A stretch of 64,000 nt of DNA, taken from Arachis hypogaea (Eukaryota > Streptophyta > Magnoliopsida > Fabales > Fabaceae). Below the pieces are notes generated by a model. The model did no database searches, was not told the origin of the DNA, and saw nothing but the letters and a program-made list of their open reading frames with translations. Where the stretch lies: the NCBI RefSeq assembly GCF_003086295.3, contig NC_092038.1:125825518-125889517 (forward strand). Reading direction: 5' to 3'. Made by a program: the position numbers and the translations under genes. Of the stretch, positions 1 to 10,786 are shown piece after piece (the stretch's first letter is position 1; each line of letters starts with the position of its first letter).

Positions 1-1136
1 CACGCCCAACAATCGCGAGTTTGAAGCTCGTCACGGTCATTCAATCCCTGAATCCTACTTGGAATACCACAGACAAGGTTTAGACTTTCCGGATTCTCAA
101 GAATGGCCGCCAATAATTCTAGCTTATACCACGAAGATTCTGGTTAAGGAACTCAAGAGATATTCACTCTAGCTTTCGCTTGTAGAACGGAAGTAGTTGT
201 CAGGCACGCGTTCATATGGACGGATGATGATGAGTGTCACGGATCATCACATCCATCAAGTTGAAGTACGAGTAATATCTTAGAATAGGAATAAGCTTGA
301 ATTGAATAAAAGATAATAGTAATTGCATTAAAACTCGAGGTACAGCAGAGCTCCACACCCTTAATCTATGGTGTGTAGAAACTCCACCGTTGAAAATACA
401 TAAGTAATGGTGGTCCAGGCATGGCCAAATGGCCAGCCTCCCTGAATGATCAAAAGACCGAATGGTCAAGAGACTATATTGTCAAAAGACTAGACAATCA
501 GAGATACCTAGTACAATAGTAAAAAGTTCTATTTATACTAAACTAGCTACTAGGGTTTACAGAAATAAGTAATTGATGCAGAAATCCACTTCCAGGGCCC
601 ACTTGGTGTGTGCTTGGGCTGATCTTGAGCTTTACACGTGCAGAGGCTTCTTCTGGAGTTAAACGCCAAGTTGTAACGTGTTTTTGGCATTTAACTCTGG
701 TTTGTGACGTATTTCTGGCATCTGACTCTAGAATGCAGCATGGAACTGGCGTTGAACGCCAGTTTGCGTCATTTAATCTCGAATAAAGTATGAACTATTA
801 TATATTGCTGGAAAGCTCTGGATGTCTACTTTTCAACGTCGTTGAGAGCGCGCCATTTGGAGTTCTGTAGCACCAGAAAATATATTTCGAGTGCAGGGAG
901 GTCAGAATCCAACAGCATCAGCAGTCCTTTGTCAGCCTTCTATCAAAGTTTTGCTCAGGTCCCTCAATTTCAGCCAGAAAATACCTGAAATCACAGAAAA
1001 ATATACCAACTCATAGTAAAGTCCAGAAATATAAATTTTACATAAAAACTAATAAAAACATCCCTAAAAGTAGCTAGATCATACTAAAAACTATCTAAAA
1101 ATAATGCCAAAAAGCGTATAAATTATCCGCTCATCA
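1..1136 (-). repeat. 3' LTR, partial (cut by window start)
   Basis: This matches 8571-9703 almost base for base and ends at the same CTCATCA/CTCGTCA boundary. About 540 bases of the LTR should lie upstream of the window. It contains a TATTTATA sequence at 530-537, which on the minus strand is a TATAAATA promoter box. Open frames within it (for example 212-469) are not genes. Confidence 0.9.
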
Positions 1137-2236
1137 CAACACCAAACTTAAATTGTTGCTTGTCCCCAAGCAACTGAAAATCAATTAGGATAAAAAGAAG
1201 AGAATATACTATAAATCTCAAAATATCAATGAAGATTAGTTCTAATTAAATGAGCGGGACTTGTAACTTTTTGCTTCTGAACAGTTTTGGCATCTCACTT
1301 TTTTCTTTGAAGTTCAGAATGATTGGCTTCTATAGGAACTCAGAGTTCAGATAGTGTTAATTGATTCTCCTAGTTAAGTATGTTGATTCTTGAACACAGC
1401 TACTTTTATGAGTCTTGGCCGTGGCTCTAAGCACTTTGTTTTCCAGTATTACCATCGGATACATAAATGTCACAGACACATGACTGGGTGAACCTTTTCA
1501 GATTGTGACTTAGCTTTGCTAAAGTCCCCAATTAGAGGTGTCCAGAGCTCTTAAGCACACTCTTTTTGCTTTGGATCACGACTTTAACCACTCAGTCTCA
1601 AGCTTTTCACTTGGACCTGCATGCCACAAGCACATGGTTAGGGACAGCTTGATTTAGCCACTTAGGCCTGGAATTACTTCCTTGGGCCCTCCTATCCATT
1701 GATGCTCAAAGCCTTGGATCCTTTTTACCCTTGCCTTTTGGTTTTAAGGGCTATTGGCTTTTTCTTCTTGCTTTTTCTTTTTCTTTCTATATTTATTTTT
1801 TTTGCCACCCTTTTTTTTGCAAGCTTTGTTCTTCACTGCTTTCTCTTGCTTCAAGAATCAATTTTATAATTTTTTAGATCATCAATAACATTTCTCTTAT
1901 TTATTATTCTTTCAAGAGCCAACAATTTTAACATTCATAAACAACAAGATAAAAAATATACAATGTTCAAGCATTCATTCAGAAAACAAAAAGTATTGTC
2001 ACCACATTAATATAATTAAACTAAATTCAAGGATAAATTCGAAATTCATGTACTTCTTGTTCTTTTGAATTAGAAACATTTTTAATTTAAGAGAGGTAAA
2101 GGATTTATGGAATTATTCATAGCCTTAAGACATAGTTACTAAATACTAATGATCATGTAGGAAAGACACAAACATAGATAAACATTAAGCAGAAAAACCG
2201 AAAAACAGATAAATAAGAACAAGGAATGAGTCCACC

Positions 2237-3316
2237 TTAGTGATGGTGGCGTCTTCTTCTTGAAGGACCAATGATGTCCTTGAGCTCTTCTATGTCTCTT
2301 TCTTGCCTTTGTTGCTCCTCCCTCATTGCTCTTTGATCTTCTCTAATCTCATGGAGAATGATGGAGTGCTCTTGATGTTCCACCCTTAGTTGGTCTATGT
2401 TATAACTCAAGTTTTCTAGAGAAGTGTTGAGTTGTTCCCAATAGTTATTTGAAAGAAAATGCATCCCTTGAGGCATCTCAGGGATTTCTTGATGATGAGC
2501 CTCCTCATGTGTCTCTTGAGATCCGTGAATAGGCTCTCTTGTTTGCTCTATCCTTTTCTTAGTGATGGGTTTATCCTCTTCAATGAGGATGTCTCCTTCT
2601 ATGATAACTCCAGCTGAGTAGCATAGATGGCAAATAAGATGAGAAAAAGCTAGCCTTGCCATGGTGGAAGACTTTTCGGCTATTTTATAGAATTCAAGAG
2701 AGATGACTTCATGAACTTCTACTTCCTCTCCAATCATGATGCTATGGATCATGATGGCCCGATCCACAGTAACTTCAGATCGGTTGCTAGTGGGGATGAT
2801 GGAGCGTTGGATGAACTCCAACCATCCTCTAGCCACAGGCTTAAGGTCCAGTCTTCTCAGTTGAACCGGCTTGCCTTTTGAGTCTCTTTTCCATTGAGCT
2901 CCTTCCACACATATGTCCATAAGGACTTGGTCCAACCTTTGATCAAATTTGACCCTTCTAGTGTAGGGGCATGCATCTTCTTGCATTATAGGCAAGTTGA
3001 ATGCCAACCTCACATTTTTCGGACTGAAATTTAAGTATTTCCCCCGAATCATTGTAAGATAATTCTTTGGATTCGGGTTCATACTTTAATCATGGTTCCT
3101 AGTGATCCATGCATTGGCATAGAACTCTTGAACCATTAAGATTCTGACTTGTTGAATAGAGTTGGTAAGAACTTCTCAACCTCTTCTTTGAATCTCATGT
3201 CGGATCTCCGGATACTCATTTTTCTTGAGGTTGAAAGGGACCTCAGGGATCACCTTCTTCTTGGCCACAACTTCATAGAAGTGGTCTTGATGGGCTTTAG
3301 AGATGAATCTATCCAT
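2237..3316 (-). pseudogene. Plant-specific transposon protein ORF (PF20167-like), two stops
   Basis: The open part (3082-2237, 281 codons) begins MNPNPKNYLTMIRGKYLNF. Its central segment, with DLKPVARGWLEFIQRSIIP and later FSHLICHLCYSAGV, resembles the putative plant transposon protein domain (Pfam PF20167) found in plant gypsy-derived repeats. It ends in a Glu/Arg-rich coiled coil and a run of basic and His residues. The same frame continues upstream to an ATG at 3316 (MDRFISKAHQDHFYEVVAKK) across two stops, one just before 3082 and one near 3183 that looks like TGG to TGA. The function of this domain is unknown. It sits between the protease remnant and the 3' LTR, where other elements would carry polymerase or an envelope-like gene. 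Confidence 0.65.
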
Positions 3317-3927
3317 CTCTCGTGACTCAGAGGTGGAAGCTTTTGTCTTCCCTTTCCCTTTTCTAGAGGTTTCTCCGGTCTTAGGTGCTATAAGTGGTTA
3401 TGAAAAAAAAAAGCTATGCTTTTACCACACCAAACTTAGAATATTGCTCGCCCTCGAGCAAAAGAAGAAGAAAGAAAAGAAGAAGAAGAAGAAGAAAATA
3501 TGGAGGAAAAGGAGATGTGAGTGATTTCAGCCAAGGTGAAGAAGAGATGGTTGTGGTGTGTAAAAATGAAGAAGGATAGAGGGGTTTATATAGTGAAGGG
3601 AGAAGGGATAAGGTTCGGCCACTTTAGGTGGGTTTGGGTGGGAAAATGGATTTTAAATTTGAAGGTAGGTGGGGTTTATGGGGAAAAGCAGATGGATGTG
3701 AGTGGTGAAGAGGTAATTGGGAAGAGAGTTTGAGGTGATTAGTGAAGGGTTTTGGGGAAGAGTGTTTATTGGATTGTGTGAAAAAGAGATAGAGGGTGAG
3801 TTGAGGTAGGTAGGAATCCTGTGGGGTCCACAGATCCTGAGGTGATCCTGTAGGGTCCACAGATCCTGAGGTGTCAAGGGTTTATCACCCTTGCACCAAT
3901 TAGGCGTGTAAAATGCCTCTGCATGCA

Positions 3928-4203
3928 ATCCTGGCATTTAACGCCAGATTGATGCTTGTTTCTGGTGTTAAACGCCAGCTCTATGCTTGTTTTGGGCGTT
4001 CAACGCCCATCTGCAGCATGTTTCTGGCGTTGAACGCCAGTTCCATGCTTGTTTCTGGCGTTCAACGCCAGCTCTCTTCAGGGTGTATTTCTGGCGTTTA
4101 AACGCCAGACTGTTGCTTGTTTCTGGCATTCAACGCCAGATCCATGCTCTGTTCTGGTGTTGAACGCCAGTCAGATGCTCCTTACTGGCGTTTAAACGCC
4201 AGT
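3928..4203. repeat. Array of about nine GGCGTT-AACGCC palindromes
   Basis: Nine near-copies of an 18-20 nt palindrome of the form CTGGCGTTNAACGCCAG occur at roughly 25-40 nt spacing, separated by a degenerate TGCTTGTTTC linker. Each could form a hairpin in single-stranded DNA or RNA. The array lies inside the element at 1-9703, between protease remnant and downstream ORF, and related units are in its LTRs. Confidence 0.9.
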
Positions 4204-4449
4204 AAGCCCTTCCTCTAGGGTGTGCTGTTTCTTCTGCTATTTTTTATTCTCTTTTATTAATTTTAGTATTTATTTTGTGACTCCACATGATCATGAACCT
4301 AATAAAACACAAAAGAACAATAAAATAAAAAATAAAATTAGATAAATAAAAATTGGGTTGCCTCCCAATAAGCACTTCTTTAATGTCAATAGCATGACAG
4401 TGGGCTCTCATGGAGCCTCACAGGTGATCAGGTCAATATTGTAGACTCC

Positions 4450-4535
4450 CAACACCAAACTTAGAGTTTGAATGTGGGGATTCAACACCAAACTTAGAGT
4501 TTGGTTATGGCCTCCCAACACCAAACTTAGAGTTT
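4450..4535 (-). repeat. Triplicated AAGTTTGGTGTT motif
   Basis: Three tandemly placed copies of CAACACCAAACTTAGAGTTTG (plus strand) lie about 33 nt apart. The same ACCAAACTTA core occurs at about 1141, 3429, 7605 and 7794 in this element, and the copy at 1141 lies directly against the 3' LTR. Confidence 0.8.
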
Positions 4536-4624
4536 GATTGTGGGGGCTTTATTTGACTCTATATTGAGAGAAGCTTTTCATGCTTCCTCTCCATGGTTGC
4601 AGAAGAAGATCCTTGAGCCTTAAA

Positions 4625-5328
4625 CACAAGGTAGTCCCCATTTAATTGAATGATTAGCTCTCCTCTGTCAACATCAATCACAGCTCCTGCTGTGGCTAGG
4701 AAGGGTCTTTAAAGGATGATGCATTCATCCTCATTCTTCCTAGTCTCTAAGATTATGAAATCAGTAGGAATGTAAAGGTCTTTAACCTTTACTAACACGT
4801 CCTCTACTAATCCATAAGCTTGTCTTTGTGATCTATCTGTCATCTCTAATGAGAATGTGGCAGCCTGTACCTCAAAGATCCCCAACTTCTCCATTACAGA
4901 GAGTGGCATAAGACTTATACCTGACCTCAGGTCACACAGAGCCTTCTCAAAGGTCATGGTGCCCATGGTACAGGGTATTAAGAATTTACAAGGATCTTAT
5001 TTCTTTTGAGGTAAAGTTTGCTGAACCCACGTATCTAGTTCACTAATGAGCAAGGGAGGTTCACCTTCCCAAGTCTCATTACCAAATAACTTGCTCCTAG
5101 ATATTGAGCAACTTGCTCTCCAGTTACATCTTCATCCTCTTCAAAGGAAGAATAATTTTCAGAGCTCATGAAAGGTAGAAAGAGGTTTAATGGAATCTCT
5201 ATGGTCTCTATATGAGTCTCATATTCCTTTAGGTCCTCAGTAGGGAACTCCTTCTTGCTTGAGAGATGTCCCATGAGGTCTTCCTCATTGAGATTCATGT
5301 CCTCTCCTTCCTCTCTAGGTTCGGGCAT
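4625..5328 (-). pseudogene. Retroviral-type aspartic protease, broken
   Basis: Downstream of gag on the same strand lies an acidic linker (5328-5035), then a protease-like domain beginning MGTMTFEKALCDLRSGISLM at 4966. The usual active site in this position is D-x-G-A/S-S; here it reads DLRSG, so the catalytic Gly is displaced and the site is probably dead. A stop codon at 4709 interrupts the conserved IIL-G-RPFLATAGA stretch, and the frame resumes beyond it to about 4625. It is a remnant of the polyprotein rather than a working enzyme. Confidence 0.75.
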
Positions 5329-5352
5329 GTTGATTATGTCAATGACCTTGCA

Positions 5353-6605
5353 CTATCTTTTTGGATTCTCTTCAGTATTGATTGGGAGAGTACTAGGAGG
5401 AGTTTCAGTGACTTTCTTACTCAGCTGGCCCACTTGTGCCTCCAAATTTCTGATGGAGGACCTTGTTTCACTCATGAAACTTAAAGTGGCCTTAGACAGA
5501 TCAGAGACTATATTTGCTAAGCTAGAGGTGCTCTGCTCAGAAGTCTCTGTCTGTTTCTGAGAAGATGATGGAAAAGGCTTGCTATTGCTGAGCCTATTTC
5601 TTCCACCATTATTAAAGCCTTGTTGAAGCTTTTGTTGATCCTTCCATGAGAAATTCGGATGATTTCTCCATGAAGAATTATAGGTGTTTCCATAAGATTC
5701 ACCCATGTAATTTACCTCTGCCATTGCAGGGTTCTCAGGATCATAAGCTTCTTCTTCAGAAGATGCCTCTTTAGTACTGTTGGATGCATTTTGCCATCCA
5801 TTCAGACTTTGAGAAATCATATTGACTTGCTGAGTCAACATTTTGTTCTGAGCCAATATGGCATTCAGAGCATCAATTTCAAGAGCTCCCTTCCTCTGAG
5901 GCGTCCCATTATTCACAGAATTCCTCTCAAAAGTGTACATGAACTGGTTATTTGCAACCATGTCAATGAGTTCTTGAGTTTCTGCAGGCATTTTCTTTAG
6001 GTGAATGGATCCACCTGCAGAATGGTCCAGTGACATCTTAGAAAACTCAGATAGACCATAATAGAATATATCCAAAATGGTCCACTCTGAAAGCATGTCA
6101 GAAGGACACATTTTGGTCATCTGTTTGTATCTTTCCCAAGCTTCATAGAGGGATTCACCATCTTTCTGTTTGAAGGTCTGAACATCCATTCTAAGCTTGC
6201 TCAGCTTTTAAGGAGGAAAGAACTTATCCAAGAAGGCCATGACCAGCTTATCCCAAGAGTCCAGGCTATCTTTAGGCTGTGAATCCAACCATGTTCTAGC
6301 TCTGTCTCTTACAGCAAAAGGGAAAAGCATGAGCCTGTAGACTTCAGCTCAAAATTGTTTGCTCCAATGGTAGGGATTGAGATGCTTCTTCCATCAAACT
6401 TGGAAGTAGGTGTAGTATAATCACCAAGCATCCTCCTTGCATTATTGTTGTTGGGTTCGGCTGCCATATCCTTTTCTTGTTCGAAAATTTCAGTAAGGTT
6501 ATCTCTAGATTATTGTATTTTAGCTTCTCTCAGTTTTCTCTTCAGAGTCCTTTCAGGTTCAGGATCAGCTTCAATAAGAATGCCTTTTTCCTTGTTCCTG
6601 CTCAT
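5353..6605 (-). pseudogene. Retrotransposon gag, broken
   Basis: The minus-strand frame opens near 6605 with a lysine-rich leader (MSRNKEKGILIEAD...), then runs through a capsid-like gag region. Recognisable pieces are ARTWLDSQPKDSLDSWDKL and DGESLYEAWERYKQMTKMCP, which match the retrotransposon gag family typical of Athila-like plant gypsy elements. It is not intact: there is an in-frame stop shortly after the leader, a frame change near 6340 and a stop near 6215. The open part is 6189-5353 (278 codons) and ends in a Ser/Thr-rich tail with a short coiled coil (SIRNLEAQVGQLSKKV). No zinc knuckle is visible. Confidence 0.8.
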
Positions 6606-8008
6606 ATGAAAGAGTAGAGAACATAAAAAGAAGAGGAATTCTCTATGTCACAGTATAGAGATTCATTTATGTTAGTAGAAGAAGAAAGGGATAGAATAAG
6701 GAAAAGAGTTAAGAATCCAAACACAAGGGGGAAGATAGTGGGTTTGAATTCTTGAGTGGAGGACAAGTGTTTAGTAGATAAATAAATAAATAGAAGAAGA
6801 TGAGAGGGAGAGAATTTTGAAAATTATTTTTGAAAAAGGGTTAGTGATTTTCGAAAATTAGAGAGAGAAAAGTAGTTAGGTGGTTTTGAAAAAGATAAGA
6901 AACAAACAAAAAGTCAATTAGTTAGTTGAAAAAGATTTAAAAAGATAAGAAGTTAGAAAAGATTTTGAAATTGATTTTTGAAAAAGACATGTTTTAAAAA
7001 GATATGATTGAAAAGATATTTTGAAAAAGATTTGATTTTTAAAATTAAAATTTATTACTTGACTAACAAAAAACTAAAAGATATGATTCTAGAATTTAAA
7101 GATTGAACATTTCTTAACAAGAAAGTAACAAACTTCAAATTTTTGAATCAATCACATTAATTGTTAGTAAAGCCTTTGAAAATCATGAATTAAAGATAAG
7201 AAAAAGATTTTAAAATTCAAATTAAAGATTTTCGAAAAATAGTAAGAAAAATGAAAAAGATTTGATTTTTGAAAAAGTTTTGAAAAGATAAGATTTTTAA
7301 AATTGAAAATTTGACTTGACTTATAAGAAATAGCTAAGTTTTTAAAATTTTTTGACTAAGTCAACTCAAATTTTCGAAATTTTGAGAATAATAAGGAAAA
7401 TATTTTTTTTATTTTGAATTTTTAATGATGAAAGAGAAAAACATAAAAATGACCCAAAACATGAAAATTTTTTGATCAAAATAAACCAATGATGCATGCA
7501 AGAATACTATGAATGTCAAGATGAACACCAAGAACACTTTGAAGATCAAGATGAACATCAAGATTTATTTTTGAAAAATTTTCAAGAAAAAAAAACATGC
7601 AAGACACCAAACTTAGAAATTTTTAATGCCTAGACACTATGAATGCAAAAATGCATATGAAAAACAACAAAAGACACAAAACAAGAAAACATAAAGATCA
7701 AACAAGAAGACTTACCAAGAACAACTTGAAGATCATGAAGAACACATGCATGAATTTTCAAAAAAATGCAAAAATTTTCAAAACATGCAATTGACACCAA
7801 ACTTAAAAATTGACTCAAGACTCAAAGAAGAAACACAAAATATTTTTGATTTTATGATTTTCTAATTTTTTTGGATTTTTTTCGAAATTAATCTTGAGAA
7901 AAACGAAAACAAAGAAAAAATTTTGAAAGATTTTTGAAAACTTTTTGAAAAGAAAATTACCTAATCTGAGCAACAAGATGAACTGTCAGTTGTCCCAACT
8001 CGAACAAT

Positions 8009-8025
8009 CCTCGGCAACGGCGCCA
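8009..8025 (-). other. tRNA-Asp primer-binding site of the 1-9703 element
   Basis: The minus strand reads TGGCGCCGTTGCCGAGG. It complements the 3' end of plant tRNA-Asp (CCCCGGCAACGGCGCCA) with one mismatch. It lies 6 nt from the LTR end and fixes the orientation of the element. Confidence 0.85.
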
Positions 8026-8031
8026 AAAACT

Positions 8032-9703
8032 TGGTGCACGAAATTGTGATTTCTAATAATGGCATTCAACTTGGTATGCGCATCTACTAACTCAGCACTT
8101 TCTTCACAACTCCGCACAACTAACCAGCAAGTGCACTGGGTTGTCCAAGTAATAAACCTTACGTGAGTAAGGGTCGATACCACGGAGATTGTTGGTATGA
8201 AGCAAGCTATGGTCATCTTGTAAATCTCAGTTAAGTGGATTCAAATAATTATAATGGTTTTCAAAATTAATAATAAATAAAACATAAAATAAGTACAGAA
8301 ATACTTATGTAAATCAATGGTGAGAATTTCAGATAAGTGTATGGAGATGCTTGTCCCTATTGAATCTCTACAACATACTGCCTTCTTACTTTCAATCCTT
8401 TTTACTCCTTTCCAGGGTAAGCTGTATGTAGGGCATCATCGTTGTTAATGGCTACTTCCCATCCTCTCAGTGAAAAAGGTCCAAATGCTCTTGTCACAGC
8501 ACGGCTAATCATCTGTCGGTTCTCGATCATGTCGGAATAGAATCCATTGATCCTTTTGCGTTTGTCATCACGCCCAACAATCGCGAGTTTGAAGCTCGTC
8601 ACGGTCATTCAATCCATGAATCCTACTTGGAATACCACAGACAAGGTTTAGACTTTCCGGATTCTCAAGAATGGTCGCCAATCATTCTAGCTTATACCAC
8701 GAAGATTCTGGTTAAGGAACCCAAGAGATATTCACTCAAACTTTCGCTTGTAGAACGGAAGTGGTTGTCAGGCACGTGTTCATAGGGACAGATGATGATG
8801 AGTGTCACGGATCATCACATCCATCAGGTTGAAGTACAAGTAATATCTTAGAATAGGAATAAGCTTGAATTGAATAAAAGATAGTAGTAATTGCATTAAA
8901 ACTCGAGGTACAGCAGAGCTCCACACCCTTAATCTATGGTGTGTAGAAACTCCACCGTTGAAAGTACATAAGTGATGGTGGTCCAGGCATGGCCGAATGG
9001 CCAGCCCCCTGAATGATCAAAAGACCGAATGATCAAGAGACTATATTGTCAAAAGACTAGACAATCAGAGATACCTAGTACAATAGTAAAAAGTTCTATT
9101 TATACTAAACTAGCTACTAGGGTTTACAGAAATAAGTAATTGATGCAGAAATCCACTTCCGGGGCCCACTTGGTGTGTGCTTGGGCTGAGCTTGAGCTTT
9201 ACACGTGCAGAGGCTTCTTCTGGAGTTAAACGCCAAGTTGTAACGTGTTTTTGGCGCTTAACTCTAGTTCGTGACGTATTTCTGGTGTCTGACTCCAGAA
9301 TGCAGCATGGAACTGGCATTGAACGCCGGTTTGTGTCGTCTAGTCTCGAATAAAGTATTGACTATTATATATTGCTGGAAAGCTCTGGATGTCTACTTTT
9401 CAACGTCGTTGAGAGCGTGCCATTTGGAGTTCTGTAGCCCTAGAAAATCTATTTCGAGTACAGGGAGGGCAGAATCCAACAGCATCAGCAGTCCTTTGTC
9501 AGCCTTCTATCAGAGTTTTGCTCAGGTCTCTCAATTTCAGCCAGGAAATACCTGAAATCACAGAAAAATACACCAACTCATAGTAAAGTCCAGAAATATA
9601 AATTTTACATAAAAACTAATAAAAAGATCCCTAAAAGTAGCTAGATCCTACTAAAAACTATCTAAAAACAATGCCAAAAAGCGTATAAATTATCCACTCG
9701 TCA
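8032..9703 (-). repeat. 5' LTR, complete (1672 bp)
   Basis: On the minus strand it starts TGACGAG and ends GTGCACCA, the TG...CA ends expected of an LTR, and the primer-binding site follows at once. The distal part repeats the sequence at 1-1136. Within it are copies of the GGCGTT/AACGCC palindrome motif (about 9215-9335), which also occurs in the element interior. Confidence 0.88.
9097..9104 (-). promoter_or_regulatory. TATA box of LTR promoter
   Basis: TATAAATA on the minus strand, in the 5' LTR. The same box is at 530-537 in the other LTR. It is the only good TATA match that is conserved between both copies and suitably placed for a retroelement transcript running leftwards. Confidence 0.5.
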
Positions 9704-9708
9704 CCATC

Positions 9709-10647
9709 AAAAGTGGACTCCGACAAGGAAAATTCCTAGAAGCAATTGCAGTAGCCAAACCAAAGACCCTGGCCGAGTTCCAAAAAAAGGCAAAAGGGCA
9801 AATGGATATTGAGGAACTTCGACAAGCTCGGAAGGTTGACAAACCCCAATACAAAGATGAGGATAAAGCTCGGGACAATAAGAAAAATTTCAAGCTAACC
9901 CCCTGTTATGAGTCATACACTCAGTTCAATACGAAGAGGGACGATATCATCAAAGAAATTCTCAACTCCAAGCTGATCAAACCTTTGCGAAAAGCCGGCA
10001 CCTATCAGGATGCAAAAAATGTCGACAAATCCAAATATTGCACCTTCCATCAGAAGCACGGCCACACCACTAACGAGTGTGTCATCGCCAAGGACCTCCT
10101 AAAGCGACTAGCTCAGCAAGGCCACTTGAACAAATATATCAATGGCCACATACAAAGGCATACCCTGTTTTCTGCTGACAATACATCGGTAGGACAACAC
10201 TCCCGTGACAAAGATCGGACAACCTCAAGTCACCCCAATCAACTAAGAGGAGTTATTAATTATATTTCTGGGGGTTTTGCAGGTGGAGGAATATCAAACT
10301 CGGTAAGGAACTGTTCATACCGAGCCATGTTATCGGTTGAGGGGAATCTCGACAACAACCAAGTACCCTCCCATTTTCCTCAATTGACTTTCGAGGACTC
10401 TGACTTCAACACCAGTACCACGAATCTAGACGACCCAGTCCTCATTTCAATTCAGCTAGGGGACCTTTTAGTACGAAAAATATTATTGGATCCAAGGAGC
10501 AGTGCCGACGTTCTTTTCTACTCCACTTTTCAGAAAATAAAGCTAAGCAACAACATGATCCAACCTTCCACTGGAGATTTAGTGGGATTCTCAGGGGGAA
10601 AGAGTCCCGGTAATGGAGTCTGTGTGGTTACAAACCACACTAGGTGA
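9709..10647 (+). pseudogene. Gag C-terminus and protease of decayed gypsy element
   Basis: The frame is open from the insertion point of the neighbouring element. It holds the conserved gag tail (LTPCYESYTQFNTKRDDI), a zinc-knuckle-like C-x2-H-x4-H-x4-C (CTFHQKHGHTTNEC), the linker motif YISGGFAGGG and a protease in which the expected D-x-G-S-S-A-D reads DPRSSAD, losing the conserved Gly. The ORF stops at 10647 in the middle of the protease; the frame is lost over the next 140 nt. Confidence 0.8.
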
Positions 10648-10786
10648 GCATCCATTATCAAAAACATCAGACGTTCAATATTTAATTGTCGATTATTTTA
10701 GTCCATATAATATAATCCTTGGCTGACCTTTTTTAAACCGGTTCGGCGCTATAGTATCTACAATTCATTTTTGCGTTAAGTTTTCT

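Larger units (their letters stand above)
1..9703 (-). mobile_element. Non-autonomous gypsy-type LTR retrotransposon, left end outside window
   Basis: Positions 1-1136 and 8571-9703 are nearly identical direct repeats, the parts of two LTRs that fall in the window. On the minus strand the element reads 5' LTR (9703-8032), tRNA-Asp primer site, gag remnant, protease remnant, an array of palindromes, a plant-transposon-protein ORF, then the 3' LTR. I found no reverse transcriptase, RNase H or integrase in the 6.9 kb interior, so mobility would need enzymes from a relative. The interior 6.6-8.0 kb is AT-rich with no ORF I can support. The right LTR abuts, with no gap, the gag reading frame of an older gypsy element, so this one inserted into that one. 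The target duplication (expected CCATC) cannot be checked because the left end is missing. Confidence 0.85.

Noticed and set aside
212..469. 85-codon minus-strand ORF
   Set aside because: Lies wholly in the LTR; no protein similarity.
3928..4203. Regular palindromes with spacers, superficially CRISPR-like
   Set aside because: Plant nuclear DNA, spacers are themselves repeats of one linker, no cas genes, and the array is inside an LTR element.
9110..9319. 69-codon minus-strand ORF
   Set aside because: Inside the LTR and spanning palindrome units; not conserved in the other LTR.
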